Assembly: GCF_009857135.1 (NCBI RefSeq)
Contig: NZ_CP047318.1
Location: 806,001-870,000 of the forward strand
Source: Streptomyces sp. HM190
Lineage (GTDB): Bacteria > Actinomycetota > Actinomycetes > Streptomycetales > Streptomycetaceae
Length of the DNA: 64,000 bases
Direction of reading: 5' to 3'
The first letter of the stretch is position 1; every line of letters begins with the position of its first letter. This document shows positions 8,436 to 15,937 of this stretch, piece by piece. The translations under genes and the position numbers were made by a program. Below the pieces are notes generated by a model, which saw nothing but the letters and a program-made list of their open reading frames with translations, made no database searches and was not told the origin of the DNA.

Positions 8436-8640
8436 GGAGGACTTCGCGGACGCACCCGGCTTCGACGTCCGGGGAGTCGTCGACCGGCCGCGCCGTCCTC
8501 GTCGGCGGGGAACGACTGCCGACCGGGTGGCACTGGAGCGGCCTGCGGACCTCCGGTGGGCCCGGGGAAGGGAGGCCGAGGCGGCAGAGCGTACGACTGT
8601 CGCGGTCGCGCGGGACAGCCGGTGCCGAGACCGCGCCCGT
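8436..8640 (+). pseudogene. remnant of a copper-translocating P-type ATPase (copA-like)
   Basis: No open frame spans this stretch, yet consecutive pieces in shifting frames match the nucleotide-binding domain of heavy-metal P1B ATPases. The first is EDFADAPGFDVRGVVD. After a frameshift comes GRAVLVGGERLP. After a further shift comes ADLRWARGREAEAAERTTVAVARD. In intact CopA-type pumps these occur in the same order (the ...PGxGVxxxVDGRxVLVGxxxLL block followed by AExxGRTxVxVA...D). The transmembrane part, the DKTGT segment and the C-terminal hinge are missing. The fragment sits downstream of the rightward CsoR-type promoter, where an intact copper pump would be expected. The match is by eye and needs a translated search. 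Confidence 0.6.
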
Positions 8641-8765
8641 TCTCCGGGGTGGATGGGGTCGAGCTGCGGATTTCGTGGTTCGCACACTGGCCGGAGCCCG
8701 TTGTCAGAGCCTCCCGGTAGCGTGCCGGCCACCAGCCGATCCGACTCCTCTCAGGGAGAACCACC

Positions 8766-9449
8766 GTGGACATCCTGCTCATCGCCGGCCTGTGGCTCGA
8801 CGGATCCGCATGGGACGACGTCGTGCCCGAACTCACCGCGCTCGGCCACCGCCCCGTGCCGCTCACCCTCCCCGGCCAGGGCGACGGCTCCGCAGCGGCG
8901 ACGCTCGACGACCAGCTGGCAGCAGTGCTGGCCGCGGTCGACGCGGCGCCCGGGAAGCCTCTGGTGGTAGGGCACTCGGCGGCGGCGACCCTGGCCTGGC
9001 TGGCCGCCGACGCACGACCGGAGAAGGTGGCCAGGGTCGCCCTGATCGGCGGCTTCCCCGCCGCCGACGGGCGGACCTACGCCGATCACTTCGCGATCGA
9101 GGACGGCACCATGCCGTTCCCGGGCTGGGATCCCTTCGAGGGCGCGGACACCGCCGACCTGGACCAGCAGACCCGGGACCGCATCGCGTCCGCCGCCGTC
9201 CCCGTCCCGGAGGCGGTGGCCAAGGGCATCGTGCGCCTGTCCGACGAGCGCCGCTTCGACGTCCCCGTTGTCGTCGTCTGCCCCGAGTTCACCGCCGCCC
9301 AGGCCAAGGAGTGGATCGGCGCCGGTGACAGTCCTGAGCTCGCTCGCGCCACCGACCTTGAGTACATGGACGTCGACTCGGGCCACTGGCCGATGGCCAC
9401 CCGCCCCCAGGAACTCGCCCGCGTCCTGGCGGAGGCCGCCGCCTCCTGA
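8766..9449 (+). CDS. alpha/beta hydrolase
   Basis: A 227-residue alpha/beta-hydrolase-fold protein with a GTG start preceded by CAGGGAG. Family marks are the first strand and oxyanion region MDILLIAGLWLDGSAWDDV, the nucleophile elbow VVGHSAAATLAWLA (Ser about residue 73) and the late DSGHWPMATRPQELA, which places the catalytic His and the acid-rich segment before it. It resembles small esterases/lactonases of the MhpC/SalR type. The substrate is unknown. It is a single gene; the region on its 3' side contains no recognisable gene. Confidence 0.85.
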   Translation: MDILLIAGLWLDGSAWDDVVPELTALGHRPVPLTLPGQGDGSAAATLDDQLAAVLAAVDAAPGKPLVVGHSAAATLAWLAADARPEKVARVALIGGFPAADGRTYADHFAIEDGTMPFPGWDPFEGADTADLDQQTRDRIASAAVPVPEAVAKGIVRLSDERRFDVPVVVVCPEFTAAQAKEWIGAGDSPELARATDLEYMDVDSGHWPMATRPQELARVLAEAAAS

Positions 9450-10224
9450 CGGTGGCGGGCGGGGCGGGCAGACCGTGGTCGATCGCGGTCCGCCGCCCCA
9501 GTGGACGCCCTTCGCGCCGCGAAGCGCGCCTCGATCGGGTCGGCCCTGCTCGGCCCAGGGCGACCCGGCGCGGGGCCATGGCGTTCTCATCGGTGTTCGT
9601 CGTCGGCAATTCCCCGGTGGCTGCGCACGTTACGCCCGAGCAATTCCGGCCATGCGGGCCGCCGCGCCGACTGAGCCGGAAAGGGGTGGCCCAGGCCGCG
9701 ACCGACACGGCGCAGCTCGGCTCCCCTCACCGAAAGCCGCGCCGATCGCCGCCCTCGATCCCCTGCCCCGGCCCTGATATCTCGGCGAAAGGACCGAGCA
9801 CATCCCCGATCAACTCCCCCTGCACAGCGGGGAAGTCGTGCGATCACACACAAGGACCGGACCGACGAGCGTCATCGACGACGAGGCCGCCTTTCACCGG
9901 CACGGAACCCAGCCCCTCCATTCCCGCGCGTCATCAGCGAGTTGCCGACTCCCGCTCGTCACTCACCTCACGGGATATCCCTCAGGAAAGCGAAAAACAA
10001 TTCACCGCCGAGTGGGGCCACTTCCGAAACACGCGACGCGGGCCCGGCCGACCAAAGGCACCTCGGAAGATCCGGTGACGCACAGCGACCGAGACCACGT
10101 CGCTGCGAACCCCGTTCACCCGCGGCGCCGCCATCGAGATCGCCCACCTCAGGACCGGAAACCGAGGCACGCCGCACCCAAGCCGCAGAACGCGAGCCGC
10201 CGACCGCGAACCGAAGAAACACGC
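9450..10224. other. about 775-base stretch with no convincing gene
   Basis: Open frames occur on both strands, but their translations are low-complexity Arg/Pro/Ser-rich shadows with no family motif and no ribosome-binding site at a plausible start. The right half (about 9770-10250) is AT-richer than the flanking genes. No repeat, tRNA or terminator was recognised. It may be eroded coding sequence or a long upstream region of the MFS gene. Confidence 0.5.
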
Positions 10225-10253
10225 TTGCCCATCCACCCGGTCCGAACTAGCCT
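10225..10253 (+). promoter_or_regulatory. promoter of the MFS gene (leaderless transcript)
   Basis: TTGCCC (10225-10230) and TAGCCT (10248-10253) are separated by 17 bases and the GTG start of the MFS gene follows six bases after the -10. That spacing puts transcription start at or next to the GTG, so the mRNA should be leaderless. It also supports the chosen start codon, which lacks a Shine-Dalgarno sequence. Confidence 0.6.
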
Positions 10254-10259
10254 GCGTTT

Positions 10260-11501
10260 GTGCCGCAAATAAACAAAACCCGATCGCACAGCGTCGTGCC
10301 GGGTGGCGACCTCACCCGGCTCCGAGCCGCCATCACCGCCTTCTTCGCCCTGGACGGATTCGTCTTCGCCGGATGGGTCGTACGGATCCCCGCGGTGACG
10401 GAGCAGACCGGCGCGTCACCCGGAGCACTGGGCCTGGCCCTGCTGGGCGTGTCCGCCGGCGCGGTGGTCACGATGATGCTGACGGGACGGCTGTGCCGCC
10501 GGTTCGGCAGCCATCCCGTGACGGTCGCCTGCGCGGTCCTGCTGTCGCTCAGCGTGGCACTGCCGCCGTTGACCCACTCGGCACTCGCGCTGGGCGCCGT
10601 CCTGCTGGTCTTCGGCGCGGCCTTCGGCGGCATCAACGTGGCCTTCAACAGCGCCGCCGTCGACCTGGTGGCCGCGCTGCGACGCCCCGTCATGTCGAGC
10701 TTCCACGCCGCCTTCAGCCTCGGCGGGATGATCGGGGCGGGCCTCGGCGGCCTGGTCGCGGGCTCCCTGTCGGCCACCCGCCATCTGTGCTCCATCACCG
10801 TGATCGGCCTGCTGGTCACCGTCGTCGCGGGACGCACCATGCTGCGCCACGCGCCCCCGGCGCCTCCGGAACGCCTGCCCGTTACGGCGGACGGTGCGGC
10901 AGCCGAGCCGAACGGCTCCCGTGACAGCGTCGGCGGTCCTGGCCGTTCGGGCAGCGGCACCCGCGCCCTGGTGGTCACCTTCGGCCTGATCGCCCTGTGC
11001 ACGGCGTACGGCGAAGGGGCGCTGGCCGACTGGGGCGCCCTGCATCTGGAGGAGGACCTGGACGCCTCCCCCGGCGTCGCGGCGATCGGCTACTCCTGCT
11101 TCGCGCTCGCCATGACCGTCGGCCGGCTCACCGGGACGACCCTGCTGGAGCGCCTGGGCAGGACCCGCGTGCTCGTGGCCGGCGGCGCCACCGCAACGGT
11201 CGGCATGCTGCTCGGCTCGCTCGCCCCGTCGGTGTGGGCGACGCTGCTCGGCTTCGCGGTCACCGGTCTCGGGCTCGCCAACATCTTCCCCGTCGCCATC
11301 GAGCGCGCCGGCGCCCTCGCCGGCCCCGGCGGGGTGGCAACGGCCTCCACGCTCGGTTACCTCGGCATGCTGCTCGGCCCGCCCACGATCGGCTTCCTGG
11401 CCGAATGGCACTCCCTTCCCACCGCACTCACCAGTGTCGCAGCACTCGCCGCGTTCGCCTCCGCCATCGCGTTCGCCACTCGGCACGCGGCGCCGAAATG
11501 A
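10260..11501 (+). CDS. MFS transporter, possible exporter for the adjacent graspetide
   Basis: A 413-residue major facilitator with about 12 hydrophobic segments in two halves around a hydrophilic central loop (residues about 200-230). It has the MFS signature GRLCRRFG after helix 2 and a related LLERLGRTR in the second half. The closest type is the YbjJ/YfkF-like drug or sugar efflux group. It is the nearest plus-strand gene upstream of tgmA (178 bases away), so it could export the modified peptide, but a hairpin lies between them and this link is only positional. Confidence 0.85.
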   Translation: MPQINKTRSHSVVPGGDLTRLRAAITAFFALDGFVFAGWVVRIPAVTEQTGASPGALGLALLGVSAGAVVTMMLTGRLCRRFGSHPVTVACAVLLSLSVALPPLTHSALALGAVLLVFGAAFGGINVAFNSAAVDLVAALRRPVMSSFHAAFSLGGMIGAGLGGLVAGSLSATRHLCSITVIGLLVTVVAGRTMLRHAPPAPPERLPVTADGAAAEPNGSRDSVGGPGRSGSGTRALVVTFGLIALCTAYGEGALADWGALHLEEDLDASPGVAAIGYSCFALAMTVGRLTGTTLLERLGRTRVLVAGGATATVGMLLGSLAPSVWATLLGFAVTGLGLANIFPVAIERAGALAGPGGVATASTLGYLGMLLGPPTIGFLAEWHSLPTALTSVAALAAFASAIAFATRHAAPK

Positions 11502-11638
11502 CCACGCACCGTTGCCATTTGACGCCTCGCGGTGCAAGTCGAAACTGCCGACAAGATGAGGCAACCATTCAGTCGTTCGATTCGTATAACTCCCTGGAGG
11601 CACAGCGACCCGGCCCAACAGAGTGCGGCCGGAGCGTC

Positions 11639-11660
11639 ACCATCCGTTTTTCCGGATGGT
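11639..11660 (+). terminator. hairpin between MFS gene and tgmA (terminator or 5' leader element)
   Basis: ACCATCCG (11639-11646) and CGGATGGT (11653-11660) form a perfect 8-bp stem around a six-base TTTTTC loop, ending eight bases before the AAGGAG ribosome-binding site of tgmA. It may terminate MFS read-through. Equally, it could be a regulatory stem in the tgmA leader. The sequence alone does not decide. Confidence 0.55.
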
Positions 11661-11679
11661 CCCGAACCAAGGAGAAACG

Positions 11680-11871
11680 ATGCGACTGTTCGTACTCAAC
11701 TACGCTCGCACCACTGAGCAGTTGGAGTTCAGCGCTCCGTACACCTACGACTCCGGGCTGCAGTTGAACGTGCTCCCCGACGGGCGGATCGCCGCCCACG
11801 ACCTGGCTCTGATGCGGGAATTGGGGGCCACCACGTCCACGGCGGGCTCGAAGACCCACTTCGACGACTGA
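11680..11871 (+). CDS. tgmA: graspetide precursor peptide (putative ATP-grasp-modified RiPP)
   Basis: A 63-residue peptide with AAGGAG five bases before its ATG. The N-terminal leader carries the family pattern LNYARTTEQLEFSAPYTYD, then LQLNVLPDGRIAAH, as in TgmA-type ATP-grasp target peptides. The last residues TTSTAGSKTHFDD are the likely core: Ser, Thr and Lys side chains can form ester or amide bonds with the terminal Asp residues when the ATP-grasp partner activates their carboxylates. The maturase gene starts 17 bases downstream, so the two are one transcript. Family membership is confident; ring pattern and biological activity are unknown. Confidence 0.88.
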   Translation: MRLFVLNYARTTEQLEFSAPYTYDSGLQLNVLPDGRIAAHDLALMRELGATTSTAGSKTHFDD

Positions 11872-11888
11872 ACGCGGATATACGACAG

Positions 11889-12872
11889 ATGACGGTGCTG
11901 ATCCTGACGTGCGAACAGGATGTGACGGCAGACCTGGTGGTGGCCCGACTGAACCGGTCCGGCGTACCGGTGGTCCGCGTCGACCCCGCCGACCTGCCCG
12001 GCGGGGTCGCGCTCTCCGGTGAGTACGTCCACGGCGCCTTCCGCGGGCACCTGTCCGCCGGGGGGCGCCTGGTCAGCATGAGCGGGCTGCGGTCCATCTG
12101 GCTGCGCAGGCCGGGTACTCCCGCCAGCCGGGCGGCCGAGCCGTCCGGCTGGCTCACCGAGGAGTCCTCGCAGGCCCTGTACGGCATGCTGCGCGCCACG
12201 GGGGCCCGTTGGATGAACGACCCCGACGCGGCCCGGCGCGCCCGGCACAAGCCCTGGCAGCTGCGGCACGCCCAGCAGATCGGGCTGCCCGTGCCGGCCA
12301 CACTCATCACCACGTTCCCGCAGGCCGCCCGGGAATTCGCCGAGCGCTTCCCGGACCTGGTGGTGAAGCCCGTCTCCGGCACCCACCCGCAGGAGCCGCC
12401 CAGGACGGTCCCCACCAGCCGTATCGCGCCCGGCACGGACTTCGCCGCGGTCGCCTTCGGGCCCACGCTGCTGCAACGCCGGATCGCCAAGACAGCCGAC
12501 ATCCGTCTCACCGCCGTCGGCGACCGTTTGCTGGCCGCCCGCAAGGAGGTGCACCCGGACGCCCACCCCGACGAGGTCGACGTCCGCTACACCGCCTCCG
12601 ACGCGCCCTGGCGTCCGGTCGACGTTCCGGCGCGTACGGCCGCCGCCGTACGCGCCTACCTCCGTGACGCGGGACTCGCCTACGGCGCCTTCGACTTCGC
12701 GGAGGACACCGACGGGATCTGGTGGTTCCTGGAGTGCAACCAGTCGGGCCAGTTCGGCTTCGTGGAGATGGACACGGACCAGCCGATCGCCCAGACGGTC
12801 GCCGACTGGCTGACCCACCGCGAACCGGAACGGCAGACCCACCGGGAGGACCGGCTCAGGGCGACACCCTGA
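11889..12872 (+). CDS. tgmB: ATP-grasp ribosomal peptide maturase (SAV_5884-type, TgmB)
   Basis: A 327-residue ATP-grasp ligase that should install omega-ester or omega-amide cross-links in TgmA. The N terminus MTVLILTCEQDVTADLVVARL is characteristic of the family. Lys160 in DLVVKPVSGTH is the probable ATP-contacting lysine. The C-terminal ATP-grasp segment AFDFAEDTDGIWWFLECNQSGQFGFVE contains the acidic and Asn residues (about D269, E282, N284) that bind Mg-ATP. The Shine-Dalgarno is weak (ACGACAG), consistent with coupling to tgmA. No methyltransferase of the usual third-gene type follows: the next gene is an unrelated TetR on the other strand. Confidence 0.92.
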   Translation: MTVLILTCEQDVTADLVVARLNRSGVPVVRVDPADLPGGVALSGEYVHGAFRGHLSAGGRLVSMSGLRSIWLRRPGTPASRAAEPSGWLTEESSQALYGMLRATGARWMNDPDAARRARHKPWQLRHAQQIGLPVPATLITTFPQAAREFAERFPDLVVKPVSGTHPQEPPRTVPTSRIAPGTDFAAVAFGPTLLQRRIAKTADIRLTAVGDRLLAARKEVHPDAHPDEVDVRYTASDAPWRPVDVPARTAAAVRAYLRDAGLAYGAFDFAEDTDGIWWFLECNQSGQFGFVEMDTDQPIAQTVADWLTHREPERQTHREDRLRATP

Positions 12873-12934
12873 GCAGGGAGGACCGGCTCAGGGCGAACCC
12901 TGACGGCGCACGGACAGGACGGCGCACGGACAGG
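12844..12934. repeat. two short tandem duplications at the 3' end of tgmB
   Basis: The 21-base unit starting GGGAGGACCGGCTCAGG occurs at 12844-12864 and again at 12876-12896 (period 32), the first copy coding for the last TgmB residues and the second lying just after the stop codon. Directly after it the 16-base unit ACGGCGCACGGACAGG occurs twice in tandem (12903-12918 and 12919-12934), followed by a degenerate third start. This looks like replication slippage around the maturase C terminus. Confidence 0.8.
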
Positions 12935-13071
12935 ACGGCAGACGGCACGCCGGCCTCGCCCCCCGGCATCACCCGAACGTGGTGATCACCCCTCCTCCCA
13001 GGACGTACGCCGACCCGCCCTGCCGGGCCCCGTGCTGCCGTGCTCTGCCGTGAGGGGCGACCCGGGGCGCT

Positions 13072-13785
13072 TCAGCGCTCCGTCGCGCCGGACCGCGGGT
13101 ACACCAGGCCAACGTGGTGGGCGAGCTGGCCCGCCGCATGCCGGAAGAACGTCTCCCGGTCCTCGACCACCCGGTTGAACTGCCCGAACACCTCGAAATT
13201 GACCAGCCCGAACAGCTGCGCCCACACCCCGATCAGCACGACGACCACCGCCGGGGGCAGATCGGGGGCGAGGTCCTCCGCCATGCGCCGCGCCTCGGGC
13301 CGCAACTCGGCGGGCAGCTTCCACTGCGCGACACCCTTGTCCTGGTGGGCGTCACGCACGATCCCGATCAGCAGCAGCCCGACCCGCGCGGCGGCCGGCA
13401 CGGTCGTCGAGGGCGCGGTGTAGCCCGGGACCGGCGAGCCGTAGATCAACGCGTACTCGTGCGGCCGCGCCAGTCCCCACTCCCGCACCGCCTCGCACAC
13501 CACGACCCACTGCCGCGCCGGACTCTCCCCGCGCACCTTCGCGTACGCCGCCTCGGCGGCCTCACCCAGGGAGTCGTACGCGTCGATGATCAACGCGGTG
13601 AGCAGCTCGTCACGGCTCGGGAAGTAGCGGTAGAGCGCCGAGGAGACCATGCCCAGCTCGCGGGCGACGGCGCGCAGCGACAGTTTGGCGGCACCCTCGG
13701 CGGCGAGCTGTCTGCGCGCCTCGTCCTTGATCGCGGCGGTGACCTCGGTCCGGGCGCGGGCGCGGGCTCCTTGTGCAGTGCTCAT
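13072..13785 (-). CDS. TetR-family transcriptional regulator
   Basis: A 237-residue TetR-family repressor. The N-terminal helix-turn-helix is clear (IKDEARRQLAAEGAAKLSLRAVARELGMVSSALYRYFPSRDELLTALI), followed by the WHG-type C-terminal ligand domain (HEYALIYGSPVPGY, LFGLVNFEVFGQF). An open frame extends 53 codons further upstream, but the extension is Cys/Leu-rich and crosses the operator-like repeats, so the ATG at 13785 is used. It is divergent from the Ddn-type reductase gene at 13985, the probable target. Confidence 0.9.
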   Translation of the reverse strand: MSTAQGARARARTEVTAAIKDEARRQLAAEGAAKLSLRAVARELGMVSSALYRYFPSRDELLTALIIDAYDSLGEAAEAAYAKVRGESPARQWVVVCEAVREWGLARPHEYALIYGSPVPGYTAPSTTVPAAARVGLLLIGIVRDAHQDKGVAQWKLPAELRPEARRMAEDLAPDLPPAVVVVLIGVWAQLFGLVNFEVFGQFNRVVEDRETFFRHAAGQLAHHVGLVYPRSGATER

Positions 13786-13806
13786 GCGCAGCAGTGTGCC
13801 ACAGAG

Positions 13807-13951
13807 GCAGAGCACTGCACACAATAGAGAGCACCGATCACAAACAAGAGCGGAGATCGCAGGCAAGAGCGGCGAGCACAACAGAGAGCACTGCTCTTGC
13901 TTTGGAGCACCCGTCTCATGCACACTGCTCTCAAGCGAGAGCACCGCTCTC
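13807..13951. promoter_or_regulatory. array of AGAGC half-sites with inverted repeats (TetR operators)
   Basis: The divergent region between tetR and the reductase gene holds many copies of AGAGC/GCTCT. Perfect inverted pairs are AGAGCACTGCTCT (13885-13897), GCTCTC-AAGC-GAGAGC (13927-13942) and GAGAGC-ACC-GCTCTC (13937-13951). Further single AGAGCAC and AAGAGCGG copies lie at about 13809-13878. Adjacent, overlapping palindromes in a divergent TetR promoter point to cooperative autoregulation. Confidence 0.65.
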
Positions 13952-13984
13952 TGATTGGCTCACCGCACACCCCCGGAGGGGACC

Positions 13985-14434
13985 ATGTCGTCGACCCACT
14001 ACATCAAGGTCAGCGCCGTCGACCGCGCCGTCAACAACGCCATCGGCTGGCTCGCCCGGCGAGGCGTCAGCCTCCTCGGCACGGCGGAACTGTCCGTGCG
14101 CGGCCGCAAGAGCGGCGAGTGGCGGCGTCTGCCGGTGAACCCGCTGCCGTACGAGGGCGGCCCTTACCTCATCTCGGCGCGCGGCCACTCCGAGTGGGTC
14201 CGGAACATGCGGGCCGCGGGCGGCGGGCGGCTCCAAGTGGGCCGCCGCGTACAGGAGTTCACCGCGGTCGAACTGCCCGACGAGGAGAAGCCGGCGATCC
14301 TGCGGACCTACCTCAAGAAGTGGGGCTGGGAGGTGGGCCGCTTCTTCGGTGACGTCAACGCCGACTCCTCGGACGAGGAACTGCTCGCCGCGGCCCCGAA
14401 GCACCCCGTCTTCCGGATCACCGTCAAGAAGTGA
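13985..14434 (+). CDS. nitroreductase/deazaflavin (F420)-dependent Ddn-type oxidoreductase
   Basis: A 149-residue protein of the Ddn/Rv3547-like F420-dependent reductase family, small split-barrel proteins that reduce quinones or nitro compounds with F420H2. Visible features are LSVRGRKSGEWRRLPVNPL and the nearby SARGHSEWVRNMRAAGGGRLQVG, the canonical strand-loop set that holds deazaflavin. The start is preceded by GGAGGGG. Divergent placement from a TetR gene with an operator array suggests inducible detoxification. Confidence 0.88.
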   Translation: MSSTHYIKVSAVDRAVNNAIGWLARRGVSLLGTAELSVRGRKSGEWRRLPVNPLPYEGGPYLISARGHSEWVRNMRAAGGGRLQVGRRVQEFTAVELPDEEKPAILRTYLKKWGWEVGRFFGDVNADSSDEELLAAAPKHPVFRITVKK

Positions 14435-14549
14435 CCGGCCGCAGGACCCGGAGCGCAACGCCCTGCGGGACGACGAGCCGACCCGGCGCCACCGGTACCG
14501 GTCCCCTCCCCTGGCCCGGGGCCCAGCCCCACCCCCAGCCCCAGCCCGC

Positions 14550-15755
14550 CTACCGGTCGAACGCCGTCAGCGCGCGCTGGGCGATCGGGTGGGTGCGCAC
14601 GATCTCTCCCAGCGACGTCGAGCCGCGCGTGATGTCGACGAACGCGCGCCACGCCGGCCGGAAACCGGTGAGCGCCGCGTGGAACAGGCCGGGCCGCCGC
14701 TCGAAGGCGATCAGCAGCCGCTTGCCGACGCTCATCTCGACGCCGAGGCCGGCCTTCACCGCGAACGCGTAGTTGAGGGCCTGGCGGCGGGTGTCCACCG
14801 CGTCGTGCGCCTCGGCGATGCGGACCGCCCACTCCCCCGCGAGCCGCCCCGAGCGCAGCGCGAACGAGATGCCCTCGCGCGTCCACGGCTCCAGCAGCCC
14901 CGCCGCGTCCCCGCACACCAGGACCCGCCCCCGGGAGAGCGGCGAGTCGTCGGCGCGGCAACGCGTCAAGTGCCCGGAGGAGACGCTCGGTTCGAAGCCG
15001 GCGAGGCCGAGCCGCCCGATGAAGTCCTCCAAGTACCGCTTGGTGGCGGCGCCTTCGCCGCGCGCGGAGATGACGCCCACCGTCAGCGTGTCCCCCTTGG
15101 GAAAGACCCATCCGTAACTGCCGGGCATGGGGCCCCAGTCGATGAGGACGCGTCCCTTCCAGTCCTCGGCGACGGTCTCCGGGACGGGGATCTCCGCCTC
15201 CAGACCGAGGTCGACCTGGTCGAGCTTCACACCGACGTGCGCTCCTATGCGGCTGGCGCTGCCGTCCGCGCCGACCACGGCCCGCGCCAGCAGCGTCTCA
15301 CCGCCCTGGAGGACGACGGCGACCGTGCGGCGGTCCGGTACGGCCGAGCCGTGCTGCTCGACGCGGGTGACGGTGACGCCCGTGCGCAGTTCGGCGCCGG
15401 CCTTCTGGGCGTGTTCGACGAGCTGCTGGTCGAACTCGGGCCGGTTGATCAGGCCGAAGAGCATCTGCTTGGACTTGCGCGTGCGGGAGTAGCGGCCGTC
15501 GAGGGAGAAGGTGACGGCGTGCACGCGGTCCTTGAAGGGCAGTTCGAAGCCGGGTGGCAGGGCGTCCCGCGAGGGGCCGATGATGCCGCCGCCGCAGGTC
15601 TTGTACCGGGGCAGTTCGGCCTTCTCCAGCAACAGGACGCTGCGTCCCGCGACCGCCGCCGCGTAGGCGGCCGAAGCCCCCGCGGGCCCCGCGCCCACCA
15701 CGACGACGTCCCACACCCGCTGTACGTCGTCCGCCGAAGAGTTCTCGCTGCTCAC
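14550..15755 (-). CDS. geranylgeranyl-reductase-family FAD-dependent oxidoreductase
   Basis: A 401-residue flavoprotein of the geranylgeranyl reductase/digeranylgeranylglycerophospholipid reductase group, related to para-hydroxybenzoate hydroxylase folds. The FAD-binding GxGxxG is VVVVGAGPAGASAAYAAA (residues about 17-34), the family motif PRYKTCGGGI follows, and the second FAD motif is LVCGDAAGLLEPWTREGISFAL. It would reduce isoprenoid double bonds, for example in menaquinone side chains. The GTG start at 15755 has no competitor. It is divergent from the M20 peptidase gene. Confidence 0.88.
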   Translation of the reverse strand: MSSENSSADDVQRVWDVVVVGAGPAGASAAYAAAVAGRSVLLLEKAELPRYKTCGGGIIGPSRDALPPGFELPFKDRVHAVTFSLDGRYSRTRKSKQMLFGLINRPEFDQQLVEHAQKAGAELRTGVTVTRVEQHGSAVPDRRTVAVVLQGGETLLARAVVGADGSASRIGAHVGVKLDQVDLGLEAEIPVPETVAEDWKGRVLIDWGPMPGSYGWVFPKGDTLTVGVISARGEGAATKRYLEDFIGRLGLAGFEPSVSSGHLTRCRADDSPLSRGRVLVCGDAAGLLEPWTREGISFALRSGRLAGEWAVRIAEAHDAVDTRRQALNYAFAVKAGLGVEMSVGKRLLIAFERRPGLFHAALTGFRPAWRAFVDITRGSTSLGEIVRTHPIAQRALTAFDR

Positions 15756-15937
15756 GATGGTCTACTGCTCCCGATCCAGCCGCCTGCCGCACCTTTCCCA
15801 CGCATCCTACGGCGGTCGTCACCGAGAGTCGCTGTGGGAGGATCGGCAGCGCGTGCGCCCTACACCGAAACACCGGGTACGCGCGTACGCACGCACACCC
15901 ACAGAAGCACAACGTCGCACCCACGAGGAGCGTGCCC

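Noticed and set aside
9838..10272. 144-codon frame in the gap before the MFS gene
   Set aside because: It is Arg/His/Pro/Ser-rich, has no ribosome-binding site and no recognisable domain, and overlaps the well-supported MFS promoter.
12722..12985. Frame extending tgmB-like sequence past its stop
   Set aside because: It arises from the tandem duplications in another frame and has no start site of its own.
13786..13944. 53-codon N-terminal extension of the TetR protein
   Set aside because: It runs through the operator repeats and is Cys/Leu-rich, unlike any TetR N terminus. The ATG at 13785 fits the family.
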